A DNA stretch of 64,000 nucleotides, from NCBI GenBank assembly GCA_021780755.1, contig JAJXYF010000013.1, positions 55,332 through 119,331 on the forward strand, written 5' to 3'. Numbering within the stretch: position 1 is the stretch's first letter; each line of letters starts with the position of its first letter. The translations under genes and the position numbers were made by a program. This stretch comes from Deltaproteobacteria bacterium (GTDB lineage Bacteria > Desulfobacterota > Binatia > Binatales > Binataceae). This document shows, one piece after another, positions 49,987 through 59,309 of the stretch. The notes under the pieces were generated by a model. That model was not told the DNA's origin. It searched no databases and saw nothing but the letters and a program-made list of their open reading frames with translations.

Positions 49987-50055
49987 ACGGCCGCGGCGCG
50001 CCAATAGTCACTGGCGTTCCGGGTTCATCAAATGAGTGATGGGCGGCGGTGAATG

Positions 50056-50655
50056 TTAGCCGCGCGCCATCATCCGGTTCGACGGCAGTTTCGGATCGAG
50101 CACCTTGCGCGCGGTCTCGATACCGGCGACCGGCAGCGTGGTGGAATCGAGCAATCCAAGCTGCACCAGCACCGACGCCTGGTCCCAGTAGATGTGTTCG
50201 TGCGCGAGCTTGCCGTCGCGGAAATTCACGATCACGACGGTCGGAATCTCGACGCGCTTGCCGGTCGGCGCGACCCCCGGCAGCATCCAGTCCATCGCGA
50301 TCGTGTGGGTGAACGTAAAGACCATCTCGTCAACGATCCGATCGTCGCCAACCGTGCGCGAAATCAGTGTGATATTCGTGTCCGGGGGCATGTGCGGAAT
50401 GAAGTGATGGCCATAGAATTCGCGCAGTTCCTGCTTGCCGACGCCGCCGGTGAGCACCGGGACGTGGTTCACATACGCGTCCTCGACCATGGTGGTGAGC
50501 GTGGCTTCGGTGTCTCGCGTCGCGAATTCGAAATCAAGATGTTTTTCCCAGATATCGATCAGCGCGGATTTGTCCATTTGCGCACCGTCCCTTCGAGAAT
50601 TGTCTCCGGCATCGGTCTCAACTCTGCATTTCGCCGCGGGTTGCCGCAAACGCAT
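50056..50655 (-). CDS. SnoaL/NTF2-like polyketide-cyclase family protein
   Basis: IWEKHLDFEFATRDTEATLTTMVEDAYVNHVPVLTGGVGKQELREFYGHHFIPHMP. Confidence 0.82.
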   Translation of the reverse strand: MRLRQPAAKCRVETDAGDNSRRDGAQMDKSALIDIWEKHLDFEFATRDTEATLTTMVEDAYVNHVPVLTGGVGKQELREFYGHHFIPHMPPDTNITLISRTVGDDRIVDEMVFTFTHTIAMDWMLPGVAPTGKRVEIPTVVIVNFRDGKLAHEHIYWDQASVLVQLGLLDSTTLPVAGIETARKVLDPKLPSNRMMARG

Positions 50656-51002
50656 TCGACCAAGGAGACCTCACCCTGCCCTCTCCATGGACAAGTAGAG
50701 GGTCGCCCGGCAGCCCTATCGCACTACACCAGATTGAAAGAGGCAAGGTCATTGGTTCCCACCTTCGGTCGTTCGCCCGTATCGCCTATTCGCTGCCACT
50801 CCCGGGTGCTCCTTCGCGAATTCACGCGCCATCGCGGTTGTTGAAGGGTTTAGAGGAGTTCGTTTTGTAAAAAAAATATTTTGCAGGATTACGCTGTATG
50901 AGGTGTCTGAGCGGTTCAAGGGTCGCCCAGGGGCAGAATATCGGAATTGGCGCGTGTGAAATTTGCCACATTGGCGACGACCTTCAGAGCGCAGAGAGGA
51001 AA

Positions 51003-51085
51003 GTGGTTGAGGAACGCGGAAGCACGGTTTTCAGGAGCACAGAAACCTTTGAAAGGTTTCTGACTTCCCACGGGGTGAAGCCGGT
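51003..51085 (+). repeat. Dispersed intergenic hairpin repeat, copy 4 (diverged)
   Basis: GTGGTTGAGGAACGCGG...AGAAACCTTTGAAAGGTTTCTGACTTCCC; stem preserved. Confidence 0.8.
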
Positions 51086-51541
51086 AAGCAGGTCATACGG
51101 ATCGCGTCCTCGAGACCTCAGGTGGCCGCGTACGCAGCGTTGGCCAGAGCAGGGCGGCACATCGAGGGGTGGCCTTTGAGTCGCGAGATGGTGTGGCCAT
51201 GATGTAGCAGTGTACTCCTTTTGGGAGGCGCGCGGTATCGACCGGGTCGTCCTGAACGCAGCGCAGAATCCGAGGAACGCTCGCGCGGCGGGCGCAACGA
51301 GCCGGCATATCGGCTGCGCAAAATTCGCATGCGCTTGGCGCAATAGCTCTCCGCATAGACGAGAACACCTCGCTAATGCTGGGGAATTAGGGCGACCCGA
51401 CGATTCATTGTCTTCGTGTCGAGCGACTAAATGCGCGGGAGGGCGACGCGCCCGACGAAGGGTTGGCTGACTGATTTGCCTCTTGATAAACGACTTCATT
51501 TCGTTCGAGGCAGGTGAACGAATCCGATAATATCGCACTTG

Positions 51542-52351
51542 ATGGAAGCGGTTGCGGATTTGGTGGTGTCTCGAACGACACCGAAACCCCCTCTCAAGTG
51601 GGCGGGCGGGAAGCGTTGGCTCGTTCCATACCTCGCGCGGCTGTGGAAGCCGCATGGACACAATCGGCTCGTGGAACCCCTTTGCGGAGGCCTCGCGATT
51701 TCGCTGGGATTGACGCCTCAAGTGGCGCTCATCAACGACATAAACCCGCACGCCATAAATTTCTATTCTTGGTTAAGGAAGGGCCTGAAAATAAGCATCA
51801 AGATGAAAAACGAGGCGACCTACTATTACACGCGCAGGGTCCGCTTCAATCTGCTTATCCGTTCGGGTAGGGCTCAAAGTAAAGAGGCCGCAAGTCTCTT
51901 CTATTATTTGAATCGAACGTGTTTCAATGGTCTTTGTCGATTTAATCGGAAGGGCGAGTTCAACGTCCCTTTTGGCAAATACAAGAAGATCAATTATAAG
52001 ACTGATTTTAGCGAATATGTCGATGCCTTCGCCAACTGGGAATTTAGCTGCAAGGATTTTGAGCGCCTTGACATTCGAGCCGACGATTTCATCTACGCCG
52101 ACCCACCCTACGATGTTGAATTCACTCAGTATTCTATGGAGAACTTCGACTGGGACGATCAGGTCCGGCTCGCGAATTGGTTAGCGCACCATACAGGTCC
52201 GGTTGTCCTATCAAACCAGGCGACGCAACGAATTCAGGAACTATATGCCGGACTTGGATTCAAGGTCATAATTCTCAATGCACCGCGATTAATAAGCTGC
52301 ACCGGCGATCGCACCCCGGCAAAGGAAGTATTGGCACTTAGGAATTTGTAG
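51542..52351 (+). CDS. DNA adenine methyltransferase, Dam/D12 class
   Basis: PPLKWAGGKRWLVPYL (FxGxG-like motif) and DDFIYADPPYDVEF (DPPY motif). Confidence 0.93.
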   Translation: MEAVADLVVSRTTPKPPLKWAGGKRWLVPYLARLWKPHGHNRLVEPLCGGLAISLGLTPQVALINDINPHAINFYSWLRKGLKISIKMKNEATYYYTRRVRFNLLIRSGRAQSKEAASLFYYLNRTCFNGLCRFNRKGEFNVPFGKYKKINYKTDFSEYVDAFANWEFSCKDFERLDIRADDFIYADPPYDVEFTQYSMENFDWDDQVRLANWLAHHTGPVVLSNQATQRIQELYAGLGFKVIILNAPRLISCTGDRTPAKEVLALRNL

Positions 52352-52355
52352 AAAC

Positions 52356-52769
52356 GTGGCCCGAGATACAGGGACCGGCGCAGTTTTAGAACGGATGATA
52401 CTTCCGGCCTTGGAAATGGGTGGGTATTCCTACCAAACTCAAGTGCGCATCGGAACCCGAATCGGCGGTGGATCTCATGTGGTTGACCTCATAGCCAGCA
52501 AGAATGCCGCGACTTTCTTGATTTCAGTTAAGTGGCAACAGGTATCGGGAACCGCTGAGCAAAAGGTCCCCTTTGAAGTGATTTGCCTTGAAGAAGCTCT
52601 GAGAACGGGGAAATACGACAAAGCCTATGTGGTTTTGGGGGGCGATGGGTGGAAGCTCCGAACTTTTTATGCGTCCGGGGGTCTGACCCAATATCTCCGA
52701 ATGTCTGGAAAAGTGCAGATTCTGACATTAGAATCTTTCATTGCGAAGGTAAATATGGCTAATCTGTAG
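52356..52769 (+). CDS. Candidate PD-(D/E)XK nuclease-fold protein
   Basis: 137 aa; HVVDLIASKNAATFLISVKWQ; starts 4 bp after the methyltransferase stop. Confidence 0.55.
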   Translation: MARDTGTGAVLERMILPALEMGGYSYQTQVRIGTRIGGGSHVVDLIASKNAATFLISVKWQQVSGTAEQKVPFEVICLEEALRTGKYDKAYVVLGGDGWKLRTFYASGGLTQYLRMSGKVQILTLESFIAKVNMANL

Positions 52770-52771
52770 CA

Positions 52772-53629
52772 ATGGGGAATACCGAGAACCAGCGTAAAGT
52801 TTTCGATTTCTTTGTAGCCCACTTCAAGTCCCAAGAGCCTTTCAAAAAAAGTGACGTTGAGGACGAAACTGACTGGAGCGGCGCCTCATTCGGCACCTAT
52901 TGGTCCAAGCAGTTCAAGCAATTCGTCCTCCCGGCCGGTACAAATTCTTTCAGAGTTAGCGATGCGTTCCGACCCTTCGCGAAATGGGAGGCCTTTCAGC
53001 GACACGTGACGCAGGTTCGTCGCGTTTCCTCCGACTATACGCTCTTTCGTCACGACGCGGTCCTGGTCTTCGAGTTCTTCATGCCGCTGACGAACGAGAC
53101 CCATCTTAGAACGGCTCTTGATGCTCTATTTTATGAAGATACTATCCGCTCGCGATTGCGGGCGATTGGGCGAAATACCCTGACCGTTCATTTCCCGGAA
53201 GATCGGGGTGAGACTGAGGATAGATACTTCGCAAGATTATGTGAGTGGCTCGCTACCCGATTCCAAGGGTATTCCGTTAGCAATGTCAGCGGGCGCTTTC
53301 GAGCGCAGAATTTGATGACGATAACCGATGCGGCGATCATTGAGGAGAATGGCGATCGGTACTTGATTGATGAGACCACGGCCATCGTAAGATTCATTTT
53401 TCCTTGCGGCACGCCAGTCAAAAGTGCGGTAGGCGCGGCCGACTCCTTTGAAGATCTGGACTCAGATCCGAACGATAAAAGCGGCGAAGAAGAAGCCAAG
53501 AGAATCCGTTGGTTTTTTAATGCCCTTTTCGTTCAAAGCATCATACAAGTGGTCAACGGCGAAGCTGAGATCTGGATGGTCGAAAGCGGAATACGGACAA
53601 GACTTCATATCTGGAGAGTTGAGGGCTGA
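52772..53629 (+). CDS. Unknown protein, possible N-terminal winged-helix domain
   Basis: 285 aa; QRKVFDFFVAHFKSQEPFKKSDVEDETDWSGASFGTYWSKQF; 2-bp spacing from the previous gene. Confidence 0.7.
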   Translation: MGNTENQRKVFDFFVAHFKSQEPFKKSDVEDETDWSGASFGTYWSKQFKQFVLPAGTNSFRVSDAFRPFAKWEAFQRHVTQVRRVSSDYTLFRHDAVLVFEFFMPLTNETHLRTALDALFYEDTIRSRLRAIGRNTLTVHFPEDRGETEDRYFARLCEWLATRFQGYSVSNVSGRFRAQNLMTITDAAIIEENGDRYLIDETTAIVRFIFPCGTPVKSAVGAADSFEDLDSDPNDKSGEEEAKRIRWFFNALFVQSIIQVVNGEAEIWMVESGIRTRLHIWRVEG

Positions 53630-53647
53630 CAACAACGAATAAAGCCT

Positions 53648-54043
53648 ATGGCTGAACATGACCTTCGACAGTGGTTGCGCGATAGCGGTTACGATCAGAT
53701 CGCGGACTCAATTGATGGGATTATCGAGAAATGGAAGGTCGAGGGAAAGCGAACTCGAAGAAATTGGTGGGAAATTCTCGCCGGCGGAAAGTCAGGCCGA
53801 CCGCGGACCATTGATGGTATCGTCTTTCCCGTACTCAAAGCCGCGCAAGAGCGGCAACGGGTACCAATCACCGCCAATGCGCTTTCGCGCAGCGGGGAAA
53901 AAGCGCCGCCCCCAGTTCTCGAATCCGGCCGTTGGCCGAAGCGGCGCCGGAAGGTTACCCTTCGGTCTGTAAAGAAAAAAAAGGACGTTCTCAAGGCGCG
54001 GAGCACCGGTAGAGTGATGGGAGATTTTCCACGCAGCGCCTAG
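53648..54043 (+). CDS. Hypothetical protein, last gene of the methyltransferase cassette
   Basis: 131 aa; LRQWLRDSGYDQIADSIDGIIEKWKVEGKRTRRNWWEILAGGKSGRPRTIDGIVFPVLKAAQERQ; 18-bp gap. Confidence 0.6.
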   Translation: MAEHDLRQWLRDSGYDQIADSIDGIIEKWKVEGKRTRRNWWEILAGGKSGRPRTIDGIVFPVLKAAQERQRVPITANALSRSGEKAPPPVLESGRWPKRRRKVTLRSVKKKKDVLKARSTGRVMGDFPRSA

Positions 54044-54128
54044 CACTTGATAAAGGCAATTTTTGGCGATGCCGAAACGCGTGCGCAGGTCGCCCGATTT
54101 ATGGGAGCTATGCACTCAACTATGCAGT

Positions 54129-54154
54129 GATTATGCACCCGCATCTGCATAATC
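54129..54154 (+). terminator. Hairpin downstream of the methyltransferase cassette
   Basis: GATTATGCA-CCCGCATC-TGCATAATC, 9-bp perfect stem, no clear T-tract. Confidence 0.4.
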
Positions 54155-54235
54155 GCGCGTTTTCGACGGTCCCCTTGTCCCGGAAACGCCTTGATTTGTT
54201 GAGATCATCCGCAATGGCCACGGATTGAGTACCCT

Positions 54236-54322
54236 GGGCGCAGCCCGCATCTGATTAAAAGGGAAGTCTGAAACCTGTGTGAGGTTTCAGAAAAACTTAA
54301 GTTTTGAGTTCCTCGACGACTG
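54236..54322 (-). repeat. Dispersed intergenic hairpin repeat, copy 5
   Basis: GGGCGCAGCCCGCATC...GGGAAGTCTGAAACCTGTGTGAGGTTTCAG...GTTTTGAGTTCCTCGACGACTG. Confidence 0.87.
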
Positions 54323-54346
54323 ATTGTTTCGGCGGCGGTTGGGCGC

Positions 54347-55405
54347 TCATGACCCGCGCTGTTTCGGATGGGCTAACGCGTCGGGGTTCGCCACCCGGAT
54401 TGGCGCGCCGTCCGCGAAGGCGACCACCGCCTCCAGCGTATCGGTATAGAAGGCGACCAGGGTCTCGCGCGTGACGTAGCCGAGATGGGGCGTGAGCGTG
54501 ACGTTATCCATCGAGCGGAAAGGATGATCGGCCGGCAGCGGTTCGAGATCGAAGACGTCGATACCTGCGCCCGCGATGCGGCCGGCGCGCAGCGCCGCTA
54601 TCAGATCGGCCTCGACCACGATCGGTCCACGCGACGTATTGATGAGATAGGCGGTCGGCTTCATCAGGGCGAGTTCGCGCGCCGTGACCAGACCGCGCGT
54701 ACGATCGCTAAGCTGCACATGGACTGACAGCACGTCGGCCTGGCGGAACAGATAGTCTTTTTCGACGCGCCGCGCGCCGACGGCCGTGGCAGTTTCATCG
54801 GTGAGATTCTGGCTCCACGCGATCACCGGCATCCCGAAGGCGTGCGCGTAGGCGGCCATCCGCTTGCCGATGCGACCGAGGCCCAACAGGCCGAGCGTGC
54901 GTCCGGCCAGGATGGTGCCCACCGTGCTCTGCCATTCCCCGGCGCGCATCCGCCGGCCCTCGAGCGCCATGTGGCGAACCGTCGCGATCATCAGGCCCCA
55001 GGTCAGTTCCGGAGTCGCATTGAAGACGTTGGCGTAGATCGGGTTGGCGAAATTGGAATGCGCGACGATCACACCATGGGCAGTGGCCGCCGCCATGTCC
55101 AGGTTGGGCAGCGACATCCCGATGATGGTGACCAGTTTCAACTGGGGCAATCGCTCGAAGAGGCTGCGCGGCAGACTCATGCGCTCGCGCACGGTGCAGA
55201 GGACGTCGAACGGTTGGAGCAGCGCTGCCGCCTCGTCGTGCGACAAATGCCGATCGAAGACCGTGATCTCCGCCCTACCCTTAAGCACGGACCAGTCGGC
55301 CGACCGCAGAGCGATGTTGGCATAATCGTCGAGGATGGCAATTTTGAGCATTGGAGGAGTCCTTGGGGTCAGGTTGTCAATAGCCGCAGACCTTTCAAGC
55401 GGCAA
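54347..55405 (-). CDS. D-2-hydroxyacid dehydrogenase family protein
   Basis: GRTLGLLGLGRIGKRMAAYAHAFGMPVIAW, LMKPTAYLINTSRGPIVVEADLIAAL. Confidence 0.95.
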   Translation of the reverse strand: MPLERSAAIDNLTPRTPPMLKIAILDDYANIALRSADWSVLKGRAEITVFDRHLSHDEAAALLQPFDVLCTVRERMSLPRSLFERLPQLKLVTIIGMSLPNLDMAAATAHGVIVAHSNFANPIYANVFNATPELTWGLMIATVRHMALEGRRMRAGEWQSTVGTILAGRTLGLLGLGRIGKRMAAYAHAFGMPVIAWSQNLTDETATAVGARRVEKDYLFRQADVLSVHVQLSDRTRGLVTARELALMKPTAYLINTSRGPIVVEADLIAALRAGRIAGAGIDVFDLEPLPADHPFRSMDNVTLTPHLGYVTRETLVAFYTDTLEAVVAFADGAPIRVANPDALAHPKQRGS

Positions 55406-55492
55406 TCCCGCGTGCGCGAAATCGGGTTACGCGAACCGCACGACCTCGAGGAACCCGGCGGCGAAGGTCCCCGCTGATGGTCGCCGCGCGCG

Positions 55493-56422
55493 TCAACGTC
55501 CCTTGAACTCAGGCTTGCGGCGCTCGCGCCACGCGCGATGACCCTCGACTTTGTCTTCCGTCATCTCGAGCGCCATGAAGCGATATAAATCGGCGTGCGC
55601 GGCGTCGTCGAGCGGCAGGTTCAGCCCCGAGTTGAGCGACTCCTTGGCCACGCGCGCCGCCAAGGGCGAGAGGCCAGCGATGTGATCCGCCACCTGGAGT
55701 GCCTGCGTCATCAGATCCGCGTGCGGCACGAGCCATTGCGCCAGCCCGATGCGATAGGCCTCCTCAGCCGGCAGCGGAAATCCCAATGCGAGGCGCATGG
55801 CCTGCCCCTTGCCAATCCATCGCGAAGCTCGCAGCGCCCCGCCCTGCGCCGGGATGATGCCGAGCGCGACTTGCGGCAAACGCCATTCGGCCCGCTCCGA
55901 CGCGACGATCAGGTCGCAGCAGAAGGTGAGAATGCAGCCGATGCCAATCGCGTAACCGTTGACCGCCGCCACGATCGGCTTGGCGAACTCCGAGATCATA
56001 ACGATCGGACTCGAACGGCGGCGCCGCGGGAGTCCCTCGATAAAATTCGCCACGGAACTTTCGGTGTGTGTGCGCGGATTCTTGAGGTCGGCGCCCGCGC
56101 TGAACGCGCCGCCCCGCTCGTCTCCGGTGAGCACGACGCAGCGCACGTCTTTGTCGTCCTCGATTTCGGGCAGCCGTTGCTGCAGGCCGGTCGCGAAATC
56201 ATTGCTCCAGGCGTTGCGTGCTTCCGGCCGGCTCAAGGTCAGGACAGCGACCTGACCACGCTTCTCGTACAACAATGGCATCGAAGTTCCTCCCCGGGTT
56301 ATTCGGCCGTCGATTGACCGCCGTGGCGCGTTGATGGGCGTTCGTCGGGCGGCGTCTTTTTCCGGTGTCATCTTTTTGTTGTCAATTTTCAAGCAAGTCG
56401 CATAGATTCCGTGACCACGCAT
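55493..56422 (-). CDS. Enoyl-CoA hydratase/isomerase family protein
   Basis: VAVLTLSRPEARNAWSNDF, AFSAGADLKNPR, AAVNGYAIGIGCILTFCCDLI; true start probably MPLLYEKRGQ. Confidence 0.94.
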   Translation of the reverse strand: MRGHGIYATCLKIDNKKMTPEKDAARRTPINAPRRSIDGRITRGGTSMPLLYEKRGQVAVLTLSRPEARNAWSNDFATGLQQRLPEIEDDKDVRCVVLTGDERGGAFSAGADLKNPRTHTESSVANFIEGLPRRRRSSPIVMISEFAKPIVAAVNGYAIGIGCILTFCCDLIVASERAEWRLPQVALGIIPAQGGALRASRWIGKGQAMRLALGFPLPAEEAYRIGLAQWLVPHADLMTQALQVADHIAGLSPLAARVAKESLNSGLNLPLDDAAHADLYRFMALEMTEDKVEGHRAWRERRKPEFKGR

Positions 56423-56445
56423 CTTTCGATAAATGAGGTGAAGTC

Positions 56446-57276
56446 ATGGGCAAGCTCGACGGAAAAGTCGCCGTTATAACCGGTGCCGCCAGTGGCATGG
56501 GGCGCGCAACCGCTCTGCGCTTCGCGAAGGAAGGCGCCGCAATCGTGGTCGCCGATCTGAATTCGCAGGCGGGTGAAGCAACCGTCTCGGAAATCGCGGC
56601 GAGCGGCGGTCGCGCGGTTTTTCAGCATACCGACGTCGCCAGCGACGCTGCCATCAAGGCGCTAATCAATCGCGCCGTGAGCGAGTACGGCCGCCTCGAC
56701 ATCACGTACAATAACGCCGGCATCGGCGGCGCTACTGGCCGTCTCGAGGATCTCACCGCGCCCGATTGGGACAAGAGCTTCGTCATCCTCACGCGTGCCG
56801 TATTCTTGGGCATCAAGTACTCGGTCGCGCCGATGCGCAAGGTCGGCGGCGGCTCGATTATCTCGACCTCTTCGGTGGCCGGTCTCCGTGGAGTTGCCGG
56901 ACTGCACGCCTACAGCGCCGCCAAAGCGGCGGTCGTCAGCCTGACCGAAAGCGCCGCGATCGAACTCGGCCACGATCGCATTCGGGTCAACTGCATCTGT
57001 CCGGGCGGCGTCGTCACGCCGCTGGTTTACCGCGGGATGCGTGGTGGCGAGGACGCGGCGCGTAGCGCGATGGCGCGGTCGCAGCCGATTCCGCGCGCGG
57101 GCCGTCCCGAGGACATCGCGGCGATGGCGCTGTTTCTGGCGAGCGACGACGCCGAATGGATCACCGGCACCGCGATGGTGGTTGACGGCGGAATGAACAC
57201 CGGCAACACCCGCATCAAGTTCGGCAGTGGTTTCTCGGGTCCCTCTTTCGAACGGCCCGATCGAACCAATAGCTAG
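56446..57276 (+). CDS. SDR family oxidoreductase
   Basis: GKVAVITGAASGMGRATALRFAKEGAAIVVADL. Confidence 0.95.
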   Translation: MGKLDGKVAVITGAASGMGRATALRFAKEGAAIVVADLNSQAGEATVSEIAASGGRAVFQHTDVASDAAIKALINRAVSEYGRLDITYNNAGIGGATGRLEDLTAPDWDKSFVILTRAVFLGIKYSVAPMRKVGGGSIISTSSVAGLRGVAGLHAYSAAKAAVVSLTESAAIELGHDRIRVNCICPGGVVTPLVYRGMRGGEDAARSAMARSQPIPRAGRPEDIAAMALFLASDDAEWITGTAMVVDGGMNTGNTRIKFGSGFSGPSFERPDRTNS

Positions 57277-57290
57277 TGGCGGTTGCGGTT

Positions 57291-57914
57291 CTAAGTCGCC
57301 GCGCGGTTTGGACTGGTCGCTGCTCGAGACCCGCTGCTTGCGCTCGCCGGTGTCCGCGTTCGATTTCCGCCGTGGAGTCGCGGCGGATGCCGGTGCGGAT
57401 GGATCCGTTGGAAGAAGGCAACCGCCAGCCGCAGAAAATCCACCCCCGCGAGAATCTGGGCTTCGGATAGATGGTGCCTCAGGTCTCCGATTAGCTCCTG
57501 CACGACCTGCCGGCCGCGGGCCGTCATGGCAAGGACAAAGCGCTCGCCCTTCGCGGTCAGCAGCACCCGCTTTTCCCGCCCGGAATCCGCGCTCTCGATC
57601 AACCGCACCAGCCCGAGCGGCGGCCGCGCCATCGATTGCAGCGCACTGGTGATCGCGGGACTACTCAGTTCGAACCAATCATGCAGCCGTTGAGCAATTT
57701 GCTTGCGCGGCAGACTGCGGCCATGCTCGCCCTCTGCCCGAATCAGCCACAGGATCCCCGATTGTGTCCGCGTCAGTTCCGCGCGCATCACGTCTCCAAG
57801 CGCCGAGATGCCCTTGTCGTAAACGAAATAGATCAGTTCGAGTAGCTCAGCCGCGTGCTCCTCGACCTGCATCTTGCGAGCTTGCGCTGTCGTCTCGTTT
57901 GCGGAATTCTTCAA
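57291..57914 (-). CDS. MarR-family-like transcriptional regulator
   Basis: LTRTQSGILWLIRAEGEHGRSLPRKQIAQRLHDWFELSSPAITSALQSM..GLVRLIESADSGREKRVLLTAKGE wHTH pattern. Confidence 0.75.
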   Translation of the reverse strand: MKNSANETTAQARKMQVEEHAAELLELIYFVYDKGISALGDVMRAELTRTQSGILWLIRAEGEHGRSLPRKQIAQRLHDWFELSSPAITSALQSMARPPLGLVRLIESADSGREKRVLLTAKGERFVLAMTARGRQVVQELIGDLRHHLSEAQILAGVDFLRLAVAFFQRIHPHRHPPRLHGGNRTRTPASASSGSRAATSPNRAAT

Positions 57915-58245
57915 TCGCCGCCCCCTGCCGGAAGGAACCTGTCCTTGACAAACTCACCGGTTGTTCATTAGCAATGAAAAACTTTTTATGACTGAACAAT
58001 TAAACCGCTTAACAGTTTGCCGGAATTAACACGAGCGAGTGGCAAATGAAAATGCGCCGGAGACTCCACGGATTTGGCGAACGATCGTCATCGTCGCGCG
58101 CGACTCGCGAAATATTCCATTCGCGGAGCGGAGATGGCGAGCCACATGTATGGACGCGGCGGCCTCAATTGAATTACGGTCAAGCGCGGCTTGCGACGAG
58201 TGCGGGCCGACCCGCGGGAATTGCGGCGGTTAGAAGGAAGGGAGC

Positions 58246-59301
58246 ATGAACAGGGGACAATTTCGGGGGATTCTGGGCTTGACGTCGGCCTGGTTGGCGG
58301 TTTGTGCCTGCCTTGGTTTCGCCGCCCTCTCCAGCACGGCAGCCGCAGCACCGGCCGCGCCGCAAGCGACGACGCAGCCGGCGAGGTCCTGGGAGAACTA
58401 CTTCGGCGTCGCGATCCTGCCCTCGGGTCGCGCGGTGGTGGTGGGCGATAAGGGCGTGGTTATGGTCTCCGACGATCAAGGCAAGACCTGGGCGCGCCGG
58501 CAACTCAGGCAGGGCGTCCGCTACGACAACCTGTACAGCGTCGCATTTGCCCCCGACGGCGCCAGCGGATGGGCGGTCGGCGACAACGGTGCGATTTTCC
58601 GCACCACCGATCGTGGCGCCACCTGGACCGAACAAAAGGCCCCCGCGAACAGCGCCCTGATGACGGTTGCGGTGATCGACGCGCAAAAGGCCTGCGCGGC
58701 TGGCGATCACGGCAACATCGTCTGCACCACTGATGGCGGCGCCACCTGGAACCTGCACAATGTTGGTGGGGATATCGGAATTTTCGATCTGACCTTTACC
58801 GATGCGAACAACGGCTGGGCGGTAGGTGAGTTTCAGACCGTGCTCCATTCAAGCGACGGGGGCGCGAGTTGGAAGATCGCCCTCGGCGGCGACCGCATGA
58901 AGGCCTCCGATCCCTATTTCGCGATCGCTTTCGGTGGCGGACACGACGGCTTGGCGTTAGGACTGTCGGGCACTGCCCTTCAAACCAGCGACGGCGGCGT
59001 GACTTGGAAACCGATCAGGCTCGCGATCGCGCAGAGTTCGTTTTATGCGGTGGCGACGGTTCCTGCTCGTGCTGACTCCTACTATGCGGCCGGCGAGAAC
59101 GGCGTCGCGGCGCTGCTGGCCGGCGGCCAGTTGTCGCAAGTCCAAAGCGGCACCTCAAATGCAATCGCCGCGCTCGCGTTCTCGGACCATTTCGCGATGG
59201 CCGTTGGTTTATACGGTACCCTCCTGCTTAGTGACGATGGCGGCCAACATTGGCATTCGCTAAATAACTCGGAGCTGGCGCTCCAAAACCAGGCGCAATA
59301 A
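58246..59301 (+). CDS. YCF48/BNR-repeat (photosystem assembly factor-like) secreted protein
   Basis: Repeated GWAVGDNGAIFRTTDRGATWTEQ / VCTTDGGATWNLH units. Confidence 0.9.
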   Translation: MNRGQFRGILGLTSAWLAVCACLGFAALSSTAAAAPAAPQATTQPARSWENYFGVAILPSGRAVVVGDKGVVMVSDDQGKTWARRQLRQGVRYDNLYSVAFAPDGASGWAVGDNGAIFRTTDRGATWTEQKAPANSALMTVAVIDAQKACAAGDHGNIVCTTDGGATWNLHNVGGDIGIFDLTFTDANNGWAVGEFQTVLHSSDGGASWKIALGGDRMKASDPYFAIAFGGGHDGLALGLSGTALQTSDGGVTWKPIRLAIAQSSFYAVATVPARADSYYAAGENGVAALLAGGQLSQVQSGTSNAIAALAFSDHFAMAVGLYGTLLLSDDGGQHWHSLNNSELALQNQAQ

Positions 59302-59309
59302 GCGGTCAA

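Noticed and set aside
51093-51368. Minus-strand ORFs in 51.0-51.5 kb (e.g. MRILRSRYAGSLRPPRERSSDSALRSGRPGRYRAPPKRSTLLHHG)
   Set aside because: Overlapping ORFs in several frames through repeat-like intergenic DNA; best read as non-coding
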